Shown piece by piece: positions 27,439 to 34,443 of a stretch of DNA of 35,027 bases. The stretch is from Myxococcales bacterium (lineage in GTDB: Bacteria > Myxococcota_A > Bradymonadia > Bradymonadales > Bradymonadaceae): positions 1-35,027 of the forward strand of contig SKQC01000115.1 of NCBI GenBank assembly GCA_007119175.1. The letters run 5' to 3'. The position numbers and the translations under genes were made by a program. The notes below the pieces were generated by a model. That model worked only from the letters and a program-made list of their open reading frames with translations, was not told the origin of the DNA and did no database searches. Every line of letters starts with the position of its first letter. The first letter of the stretch is position 1.

Positions 27439-28386
27439 TTATTCGTAGTCAAAACGCCGCAAAAACCGGGGATCTTCACTCCAGCCCGGCTCCACGCGAA
27501 CACGTGTCTCCAGATAGACCTGTTTTCCAAAGAAATTCTCCAGATCGCCTCGCGCTGCCTTGCCGATGGCTTTAATACGTCTACCACCTTTGCCGATGAG
27601 AATCCCCTTCTGGCCCTCGCGCTCCACATGAATAACCACTGATATTTCGACGAGGTCGCGGCGATCGTCGTCGCGAAATGTCTCCACCTCCACGGCCACC
27701 CCGTAGGGCACTTCATCGCGGGTCTGGGCCATGACTTTTTCGCGGACATATTCGGCGGCGATAAAGCGCTCCGCCCGATCGGTGAGCATTTCCTCGGGAA
27801 ATAACATCCCCTGCTCCGGCAGATGGTCGAGCAATACGCCGACCAGGGTATCCTGATTTTCGCCGGTCAACGCACTGACGGGCACCACGTCGTGATAATC
27901 ACTGGCCTCGGTCAGGGTTTCAATAAGCGGCAATAAATCCAATTTGCTCTTTACCAGGTCGATTTTATTGACCACCAGCACGCCTTCCACGCCCCGGTCG
28001 TCGAGGCGATCCATGACGAATTTTTCCTCCGGTGGGAGCTCGGCACGACCGCTTCGCTTCTGCCAGTCGACGATTTTTGCGGCGTCGACAATATGGCATA
28101 CTAGATCGACCTCCTCGAGACTGCGCAATGCCTTGTCGGTCATCGCCCGGTTGAGTCGCCGCTTCGAGCGGTGAATCCCCGGGGTATCGACAAAGCAGAT
28201 CTGTCCCTTTTCAGGAAAAGTCTGCACCCCTAAGATTCGATTTCGCGTCGTCTGTGGCTTCGGCGTCGTGATCGCCACCTTGACTTCGAGGATGCCGTTC
28301 ATCAACGTCGACTTTCCCACGTTGGGCTGGCCCACAAGGGCGACGAAGCCCGACGATAATTGCGGCGGTTGTGTGGACTCGGACAT
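27439..28386 (-). CDS. era: Ribosome-assembly GTPase Era
   Basis: 315 residues. Era binds 16S rRNA near its 3' end during 30S maturation. The G domain has GQPNVGKST, TTRNRILG, DTPGIHRSKRRLNRAM and NKIDLVKSK; the C-terminal KH domain has GILIGKGGRRIKAIGKAAR followed by VYLETRVRVEPGW. AAGGA lies seven bases upstream of the ATG. The ATG (28386-28384) interlocks with the ATG of the divergent lipoprotein through a shared CATG. First gene of the era-der-kinase-methyltransferase run. Confidence 0.96.
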   Translation of the reverse strand: MSESTQPPQLSSGFVALVGQPNVGKSTLMNGILEVKVAITTPKPQTTRNRILGVQTFPEKGQICFVDTPGIHRSKRRLNRAMTDKALRSLEEVDLVCHIVDAAKIVDWQKRSGRAELPPEEKFVMDRLDDRGVEGVLVVNKIDLVKSKLDLLPLIETLTEASDYHDVVPVSALTGENQDTLVGVLLDHLPEQGMLFPEEMLTDRAERFIAAEYVREKVMAQTRDEVPYGVAVEVETFRDDDRRDLVEISVVIHVEREGQKGILIGKGGRRIKAIGKAARGDLENFFGKQVYLETRVRVEPGWSEDPRFLRRFDYE

Positions 28387-28789
28387 GTCTCGTTCCTTCT
28401 GGATCCGAAAAAGGTGTGGTTCGCTGTGGTGGATGGTGCTGTGTATCGTATTGACCTCGTTCTGCGTCGGTTGTGACGACTCACGAGAGGCCGAAACGGC
28501 GCTGTTTGAAGCTGCTGAGGACGACTACCGCGCCGGAAATTACACCGAGGCCCAATTGGGGTATCAGAAATTTCTGGAGCGCTACCCCCAGAGTCCGCTC
28601 GCCTCGACTGTGGAGACCCGGGTTCGCAATATCAGCCGCGAGGTCTCATCGGTCATGGAAACCACCGATTCACCGCGCCCCTCGTATCACGGTTTCGACG
28701 GCGAACAAAGCTCGTCACTGCCTGCCACGGACACGATCGAGGAGCCCGAGAAATTCCCGCCACCGACGACGGACGACGACGTCGAATAG
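28385..28789 (+). CDS. Small lipoprotein with a TPR/YfiO-like motif
   Basis: 134 residues from ATG 28385. A basic n-region (SRSFWIRKR), a hydrophobic stretch and FCVGC make a plausible lipoprotein signal with the anchor Cys at residue 30. Next is one TPR-like unit, AEDDYRAGNYTEAQLGYQKFLERYPQSPLAS, like the YfiO/BamD and CpoB families, then an acidic, Pro-rich tail. It is too short for BamD. ATG 28433 is an alternative start but would lose the basic n-region. No strong ribosome site is seen for either. It precedes an ABC permease by 45 bases and may be its accessory lipoprotein; that is inferred from position only. Confidence 0.65.
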   Translation: MSRSFWIRKRCGSLWWMVLCIVLTSFCVGCDDSREAETALFEAAEDDYRAGNYTEAQLGYQKFLERYPQSPLASTVETRVRNISREVSSVMETTDSPRPSYHGFDGEQSSSLPATDTIEEPEKFPPPTTDDDVE

Positions 28790-28834
28790 CAAGCCTTCGG
28801 CGGGCGCAAATCTGCTGTATTTCGAGGATATTTG

Positions 28835-30346
28835 ATGACGCAATTCGGCTCCATCCTGCGGCTTCGCCGCCGCCTGGTGAATAACCGCCTCGCCGAATTG
28901 TCGCCGAGACGCCGAACGTCGATGCTTTTTCTGCTCGTCGGCGGCGCCATTGCTCTGCTCATCGGCGGTCATCTGGCAGCTCCGATCCTGATGGAGCCCC
29001 CGGTCGATCTGGCCACGCCGAGGGGGCTAAGCCCCGATGACTTGCCGGCCGGTGCGGCGGCTCTGGAAGCGGCGTTCTGGCTGTCCGCGCTTTTGGCCTC
29101 GGTGCTCAATTTCCGGGTGCTGGAGCTACTCTTTCGTCGTCCCGACATCGTCGCCCTTCAGACCCTCCCCATCGAGCCGGGAGCGCTATTTTTAGACCGG
29201 TTTTTCGCCGCCTGTACGGAAGCGCTGGTCGCCGCCGCCGCGGCATCGATCTTCTTTTTGCCACTGTGGTGGCACGGTGGCGGCGCGGTGGCCCTCGCAA
29301 GCTTCGCCATGCTCTTCGGCGCTCTGCTCTTTGGCGCCGCGATATCGCTGGCCGTCATGCTCTGGGCCACCGCCCAGATGATCCCTCGAAATAACGAGAA
29401 GGACTCCGGCGGCGGCTCCTACACCGATGCCTACGGCGGTCCGGGCCAATTGCTATTATACGCCCCGGCCATTGCCCTCGCCGGTGTCGTCATCGTCGCA
29501 TTATTCTGGAAATTGCTGCTCGGCGAGCCATTGAGGCTGGGATATTTCAGTGAGCCCTTCTGGATTGGAACCGGCATCATTTGCGCCATCAGCCTTGGTT
29601 GTATTGCCATGGCCTACCGCAGCTTCGTGGCCGATTATTACGCCATGGCGCCGCGATTTCACGAGACCGATGCCGCCGACTTCGCCGCTGTCGCCGACTA
29701 CCAGAGCTCCTCATTTGACACGGCGCGCCTGTGGGAGTGGGGCCTGGGTGAGCACACCGGGCGCGTCTATCGGGCCCTCGCCATCGACGACGATCGCCGC
29801 TTTGCCGGCGGGCGCGTCGGATATGCCGTAGTCCTGATTCTGGCGATCGTCGGGTTGGCCATGGTGGAAGTGGCGGCCATGCCCTCATGGGCGGCTGCCA
29901 TGGTGCCGGCGACACTGGCCGCCGCCATCGTCAATCCCTGGTATCGCCTCTCGGCGCGGGCCCGCCTGCTCGACACGCCGATGGGCCTTCCCGTCTCCAC
30001 GAGAAGTCGCCACATCGCCGCCGGACGGGCGGCGATCCGCGAATTTTGCTTCGTGGGAATCCCCTACGCCATCGCCGCTGCCGTCATCCTTGGCAATTTC
30101 CGCGGCCTCGGCATTGAGGGCCTGCTCATCGGCATCACAGCCCTGGTCAGCGGATTCGGTATCGCCGGCGGCGTCGCCCTGGCCCGCCTGGCGGGCATAA
30201 AAACGCCGGCATTGCGCTGGCTGCCAGTCGTCTTATTGGTCGCCCTCACCACGGGCGCCATCCTCTCGCTAAACGCCGCCATCGGCGCCTGCATCGCCAT
30301 CTTTATCGCTTCACTGCTCCTGAGGAGTCCCCGTGACGACCACTGA
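28835..30346 (+). CDS. ABC transporter permease, polytopic membrane protein
   Basis: 503 residues from ATG 28835, preceded by GAGGAT; a TTG directly before it is also possible. Roughly ten or eleven hydrophobic segments are visible, starting with MLFLLVGGAIALLIGG near residue 30 and ending with IGACIAIFIASLLLR. Charged loops include LRLRRRLVNNRL at the cytosolic N-terminus and a long loop with FHETDAADFAAVADYQSSSFDTARLWEWG. I do not recognise the family. The ATPase gene overlaps its 3' end by 14 bases, so the two form an exporter-type ABC system. Substrate unknown. Confidence 0.8.
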   Translation: MTQFGSILRLRRRLVNNRLAELSPRRRTSMLFLLVGGAIALLIGGHLAAPILMEPPVDLATPRGLSPDDLPAGAAALEAAFWLSALLASVLNFRVLELLFRRPDIVALQTLPIEPGALFLDRFFAACTEALVAAAAASIFFLPLWWHGGGAVALASFAMLFGALLFGAAISLAVMLWATAQMIPRNNEKDSGGGSYTDAYGGPGQLLLYAPAIALAGVVIVALFWKLLLGEPLRLGYFSEPFWIGTGIICAISLGCIAMAYRSFVADYYAMAPRFHETDAADFAAVADYQSSSFDTARLWEWGLGEHTGRVYRALAIDDDRRFAGGRVGYAVVLILAIVGLAMVEVAAMPSWAAAMVPATLAAAIVNPWYRLSARARLLDTPMGLPVSTRSRHIAAGRAAIREFCFVGIPYAIAAAVILGNFRGLGIEGLLIGITALVSGFGIAGGVALARLAGIKTPALRWLPVVLLVALTTGAILSLNAAIGACIAIFIASLLLRSPRDDH

Positions 30347-31094
30347 TTCCGTTCTCCATATCGACCAATTGACGAAGAGCTATCGGCGACTGGTCGCCGT
30401 CGACGATCTCAGTCTGACCATCGAGGCCGGCGAATTCGTCGGGCTGATCGGTCCCAACGGCGCCGGCAAATCGACGACGATGGGCTGTATCGCCGGCACG
30501 GTGGCCGCCGACGAGGGAGAGGTCTGCATCGATGGCGTCGAGGTCACCGGCGAGCCCGTCGACGCCCGGCGCCGATTGGGCTTTGTTCCCCAGCATCTGA
30601 CCTTATTGGATTATCTGACCGGCCTGGAATACCTCCAATTCGTCGCCGATCTGCGCGAGCTCGACGAGGACCGAAAAGCCGGCGATATCGATGAGTTGAT
30701 GGCCATCACCGAGCTCGACGACCACCGCGATACCATCATCAAAGAGTACTCGGGAGGAATGATCCGAAAACTGGCTCTCGCCGCCGCTCTCGTCGGCTCT
30801 CCTCGCCTGCTGGTGCTCGACGAGTCCTTCGTCGGCCTCGATCCGGAATCCACCCACCGACTGCGCACAAGGCTTGAGGAGCACTGCGATGACGGCGGTG
30901 CGATCCTCCTATCGAGTCATATCCTCGATATGCTCGAGCCCCTCTGCGACCGCTTTATTTTCCTCAACGAGGGAAAATTGGTCCGCGATCTGGCAAGTGC
31001 CGAATTCGACGAGATGAAAGACGGCGGCGAGGTTAAAAACCTCACCGATCTCTATCTGGAGATCACAGGCAAAAAAAAGACGCTGAAGAGTTGA
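30333..31094 (+). CDS. ABC transporter ATP-binding protein
   Basis: 253 residues. Starts at GTG 30333 with GAGGAG five bases upstream, inside the permease 3' end. Walker A GPNGAGKST (40-48), Q-loop FVPQHLTLLDYLTGLEYL, signature YSGGMIRKL, Walker B LLVLDES (Ser in place of the usual Pro after DE) and H-loop LLSSHIL are present. The sequence is of the CcmA/NatA exporter class. Works with the upstream permease at the inner membrane. A run of eight A residues sits near the 3' end (GKKKT). Convergent with the next gene, 15 bases away. Confidence 0.92.
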   Translation: MTTTDSVLHIDQLTKSYRRLVAVDDLSLTIEAGEFVGLIGPNGAGKSTTMGCIAGTVAADEGEVCIDGVEVTGEPVDARRRLGFVPQHLTLLDYLTGLEYLQFVADLRELDEDRKAGDIDELMAITELDDHRDTIIKEYSGGMIRKLALAAALVGSPRLLVLDESFVGLDPESTHRLRTRLEEHCDDGGAILLSSHILDMLEPLCDRFIFLNEGKLVRDLASAEFDEMKDGGEVKNLTDLYLEITGKKKTLKS

Positions 31095-31109
31095 TCCAGC
31101 GCCACCGTC

Positions 31110-32597
31110 TCAGGGCACGGAGATCTCGACGATCTGGCCGCCTCGCTCCACGACAGCTAGATGATCGCCGCCGTCGCGGCGAACAAAGAGCAGTGAATCG
31201 CCGCGCTGTACGCCGGCATCGGCCGCCGCACTACCTGACCTGGGCAAATCGATGAGCAATCGCCGCCCGTCCTCGACGAGTTCCACATCCAGCGCAGCTT
31301 CGATATCGTCGATCCACGGGATTCGATCCCTGGCGCCGGTTCGAGATAAAAGCTCGCCGTCTAAAGTGACGATAAAATCATCGCCCTCATCAACTGCGCT
31401 CAGCGCCTTTATTCCCTCGCCCCAGCCGGCGTGAGTGGCCACAATCTCCACCGGCACCCCGGCCGGGACCGTCAGATGCTCAGCCGTATTTCCTCGGCTT
31501 CGCCCCGTGTCGACCCGTGAGCCGCCAGCCCAGGCCTCAATCCAGGCCCCTTCGATTCCGCTTCCCCGGTCACCGGCGACATAGACCTCGATGGACACCA
31601 TCTGTGGTGCCGGTTCCGCCGTCGCCTCCTCCTCGCCGGATCCTGGCGACTGCTCATCGGATTGATCTGATGCTGAAGCTGCACTTCGAGCACCACCGGA
31701 GCCGGTCGCTGCACCGCTCTGTGATGAGCCCGTGGACCTGCCTGACGAAGCGCCGCCACTGCGGGCCAGCTCCTGTACCGGTGGCCCCCGCCAGGAATGG
31801 GGCAAGCGCAGCCCGGACCCGTCGTCCATGGTGACCGTCATCGTCCCACCCAATCGCTCCGAATGCTCGACGTTGACCGTGGTCCGCGCATACCCCTGTG
31901 CGTCGAGGGTCAGATAATACGATCCTCTTGGAATGGCGCGAAACCGGGCCCGACCGTCTTCGCGGGTGGTATAATTGAGATGAACGAGCCCCACACTATC
32001 GCGGGCAAGGCGCAGATAAGCGCCCTCGATGGGATTTCCATCACCGTCGACGACCTCCACTTCAATCGCCGATGCCGGCTGCATCGGAACCTGCGTCGCC
32101 TCGCCTGCGGAGACCTCTGTTTCGGGACCGCGCACCAGCCCCCAGAATCCAGACGATTCACTTTCTTCATCACCCGGCGATCGCGCCACAACCTCGTACA
32201 TCTGCAGTGGACGGCCGTCGAGCATCGACGTAGCCGCCGCCGGGAATGCTAGATATCCCGCAGAATCGGTCTCTTCCGTAGTATGGGGCCACATTCCCGG
32301 CGAATTTAACACCACCTGCGATTGAGTCGTCTCCTCGTTGTGACCCAGAAATTGGATCCAGATCGCGTCGCCTTTCGGCAGCTCCACATCCGGTGGCTCG
32401 TCGACACCGTCGTCGTCGCGGTCGGCGACAAAGGGATTGAACCGATAGACCTCGCCGTCGGCCTCGGGTTCCGAAGAAGTCCCGAAAAAATCGGTCGTCG
32501 CAAAGGTCATCACCAATACGGCCACCGAGGCCACCCCGCCGATGGCAGTCATCCAGCCTTTCCAACCCTTTTTCACTGCTTTGATTCCCGGTCCCAT
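31110..32597 (-). CDS. Membrane-anchored protein with carboxypeptidase-regulatory-like and PDZ-like domains
   Basis: 495 residues, no enzyme motif. One N-terminal membrane anchor (about 16-33, TAIGGVASVAVLVMTFA) with a basic preceding segment places most of the protein in the periplasm. A Gly/Ser/Gln-rich linker (about 280-330) divides it. Before the linker, IEVEVVDGDGNPIEGAYLRL...TTREDGRARFRAIPRGSYYLTLDAQGYA matches the beta-sandwich carboxypeptidase regulatory-like repeat; a second, weaker copy follows the linker. The C-terminus (GSAAADAGVQRGDSLLFVRRDGGDHL) resembles a PDZ ligand-binding repeat. The Asp-rich patch DRDDDGVDEPPD near residue 60 may bind calcium. Likely a scaffold or envelope structural protein; function unknown. 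The start is unsure: ATG 32597 has no ribosome site, and ATG at residue 16 is preceded by GGAAAGG. Confidence 0.7.
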   Translation of the reverse strand: MGPGIKAVKKGWKGWMTAIGGVASVAVLVMTFATTDFFGTSSEPEADGEVYRFNPFVADRDDDGVDEPPDVELPKGDAIWIQFLGHNEETTQSQVVLNSPGMWPHTTEETDSAGYLAFPAAATSMLDGRPLQMYEVVARSPGDEESESSGFWGLVRGPETEVSAGEATQVPMQPASAIEVEVVDGDGNPIEGAYLRLARDSVGLVHLNYTTREDGRARFRAIPRGSYYLTLDAQGYARTTVNVEHSERLGGTMTVTMDDGSGLRLPHSWRGPPVQELARSGGASSGRSTGSSQSGAATGSGGARSAASASDQSDEQSPGSGEEEATAEPAPQMVSIEVYVAGDRGSGIEGAWIEAWAGGSRVDTGRSRGNTAEHLTVPAGVPVEIVATHAGWGEGIKALSAVDEGDDFIVTLDGELLSRTGARDRIPWIDDIEAALDVELVEDGRRLLIDLPRSGSAAADAGVQRGDSLLFVRRDGGDHLAVVERGGQIVEISVP

Positions 32598-32747
32598 AAA
32601 AGGACAGCCTGAGTTCCACGAGGTGAAACATCGGCAGACCGGCGCTTTCTTCCACCGCCGTCGTCGTCGCGGCGCTGGCGATCCCCGGGTTCAGCCGAAG
32701 GTCGGGCTCCGACTGTATCGAATGCCACAATTTGAAAAAGCCGTGTC

Positions 32748-33788
32748 TCAGATTCGAAATCGGCGAAGGATCTGTTCCGACATATTCTGCAGTGTCGACT
32801 CATCCTGAAGCTGGTCGAGCCAGCCGCCGCATTTCATCGCCCCGTCACCGGCCTGCAACAACCGCGATCCGCCGCGCTCGCCACAGCGATCGAGATGGCT
32901 TCGCACCAGACCGTGATCGAAACACCGCTCCAGAAAATCGACGCTCCCCGCCGCCCCATGCCACAGGCGCACACAGGCGTCGACGAACTCCTCGGCATAG
33001 GCCCTGCTCCCCAGATAACCGGGCGTACACGCCTTCTGGGAGCTGTAGCGGTCCAACAATAAGGTGGCAATATGAATATTGGCCACGAAGGCCCGAATCA
33101 GCGTGTAGGCCGCCCTATCGAGCTGATTATTTTCGTAATAGGCGAGGCCCAGATTGTAGAGCACAGCCGGCTCCACCGGGACGCGCTCATACCATTCGAT
33201 GGCCTCCTCGATATCGCCACGCAGATGCAAGACCTCGCCGGCCAGGTATCGGCAACCGACGTACTCGCCTGAAAAATGCCTGCCGAGCCACTGAAAATAC
33301 TCCAGCGCCTTATCCAATCTGCCCAGTCGATATAACGCGAGTGCCCGCCCCTCGACGGCGCGCAGCGCCGGATCGCCGTCACCATCGACGCAATCTACGT
33401 CCAGTTCATCGCCGAAAACCGCCTGTACGGCCCGATGATAGCCCATCTCCGCCGCGCGCAGATCTCCCTGTTCCCAGGCGACGAGCCCCAGATAATTCAA
33501 AAATTCGAAATCATCGGGAAACATGGACACCGCATCTTCCAATATCCCGCGCGCCACATCGTGGTCGCCGGCCGAGATCGCCTCCAGACTGCGGTGCAAA
33601 AAGATCTCCCGATCATCTTGCTCCTCCGGTTTTGCGGCCTCCGCCTCCAGAACCCGATCGGCCTCGAGCCGCAATTGCTTTAAGAGATCGCGCACTCTAT
33701 CCCGCGACTCCGGTCGAAAGTCACTCAGGCCCTCAACATTTCCGAGAACACGACTCGCATCACCTAACAGCTCAAGCAGCACTTTCAT
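32748..33788 (-). CDS. TPR-repeat protein
   Basis: 346 residues, no signal peptide or enzyme motif. TPR-type helix pairs are visible in RSLEAISAGDHDVARGILEDAVSMFP, LNYLGLVAWEQGDLRAAEMGYHRAVQ, ALALYRLGRLDKALEYFQWLGRHF, CRYLAGEVLHLRGDIEEAIEWYERV and YNLGLAYYENNQLDRAAYTLIRAF. The N-terminal 60 residues are a charged helical segment. The C-terminal third holds several Cys residues (about 265-330). GGAAGG precedes ATG 33788. A 150-base gap separates it from the downstream membrane-anchored protein. Probably a protein-binding scaffold; partner unknown. Confidence 0.75.
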   Translation of the reverse strand: MKVLLELLGDASRVLGNVEGLSDFRPESRDRVRDLLKQLRLEADRVLEAEAAKPEEQDDREIFLHRSLEAISAGDHDVARGILEDAVSMFPDDFEFLNYLGLVAWEQGDLRAAEMGYHRAVQAVFGDELDVDCVDGDGDPALRAVEGRALALYRLGRLDKALEYFQWLGRHFSGEYVGCRYLAGEVLHLRGDIEEAIEWYERVPVEPAVLYNLGLAYYENNQLDRAAYTLIRAFVANIHIATLLLDRYSSQKACTPGYLGSRAYAEEFVDACVRLWHGAAGSVDFLERCFDHGLVRSHLDRCGERGGSRLLQAGDGAMKCGGWLDQLQDESTLQNMSEQILRRFRI

Positions 33789-33996
33789 AAACCTTCCAGT
33801 AATTCTTTAGGAAATTGCAGCGCCCGGGGCCACCTTAAACAATCACTTTCACTCTCCTATCTCCGCAGGGCGACGCCTAGATTCGGGCATATTCGCCGCC
33901 TCGTCAAAATTTTTCTTCCCCTAGTCTGGCAAAATGGCGACAATTCTTCTCTCCCCCCGGTTTTTATCGCTGGAACTAGAGCGCTGACCAACTAAT

Positions 33997-34164
33997 TTAC
34001 ACAGCCAATCTATTTATGGCGAATAAGTTGGCGACGACAGCGGTGCGTTCAAGGTCGAATTGATTCTTCTCAAGCCCACAAAAAACGAGCTCGCCGTCCT
34101 TGAATTGCACCCACGGACTCAACGCATATTCGACGGGAATTCGCTGTCTTCGAGCTGCGCGCCC
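33997..34164 (-). pseudogene. Possible remnant of a lost gene (C-terminal fragment)
   Basis: A minus-strand frame runs from a TAA at 34167-34165 to a TAA at 33999-33997 and reads IPVEYALSPWVQFKDGELVF, then CGLEKNQFDLERTAVVANLF and on to the stop. The residue mix, with mixed hydrophobic and charged positions, looks protein-like, but there is no ATG, no ribosome site and an in-frame stop just upstream. It may be the tail of a decayed gene. I do not recognise a family. Confidence 0.25.
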
Positions 34165-34228
34165 TTAGGGAGTCTTTAGGTGGGCTGCTTTCCACGAAAA
34201 GCCGGGTGGTTGTTCACGGCACTAATCC

Positions 34229-34247
34229 TTTCCCCCGCCGGGGGAAA
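34229..34247. repeat. Perfect short hairpin
   Basis: TTTCCCCC-GCC-GGGGGAAA, eight-base-pair stem with a three-base loop. There is no T-run on either strand after the stem, so it is not a standard terminator. Confidence 0.7.
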
Positions 34248-34313
34248 TGTCGAGCATGGCGAGACAATGGGGGAGTTTCGGGGAGCCATCAATGAATCAT
34301 AGAGCACCTGCGA

Positions 34314-34363
34314 TCTCCCCCTCAGCCCGCCCTACGGGCGGACAGCTCCCCCGAAGGGAGAGC
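34314..34363. repeat. Intergenic palindromic repeat (nested hairpins)
   Basis: CTCCCCCTCAGCCCGCC is followed by TAC and GGGCGGACAGCTCCCCC, then GAAGGGAGAG. The central CCGCCC-TAC-GGGCGG is a six-base-pair stem, with a partly complementary outer arm. It resembles the dispersed intergenic CTCCCCCTCAG...CAGCTCCCCCGAAGGG sequences found in many bacteria, but its family cannot be named from one copy. Confidence 0.6.
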
Positions 34364-34443
34364 GGACTCTTCATGCGACTCCCGCTCGGAGAACGATTTA
34401 CTTTATTGGCAAGTCATCGCCCCCCCCCGAATCAGCACCATGC

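Larger units (their letters stand above)
33789..34443. other. Intergenic region with hairpin repeats and a coding-like fragment
   Basis: About 655 bases without a full gene. It contains the short minus-strand frame at 33997-34164, a perfect TTTCCCCC/GGGGGAAA hairpin (34229-34247), a larger complex repeat around 34314-34363 and a run of nine C residues at 34420-34428. AT content is higher at 33900-34020 than in neighbouring genes. Confidence 0.7.

Noticed and set aside
27405-27749. Longer Der N-terminus starting at 27749
   Set aside because: The extra 115 codons overlap era in another frame and lack homology; ATG 27404 has AGGAAG in place.
34229-34247. Rho-independent terminator
   Set aside because: The stem is strong but no T-run follows on either strand.
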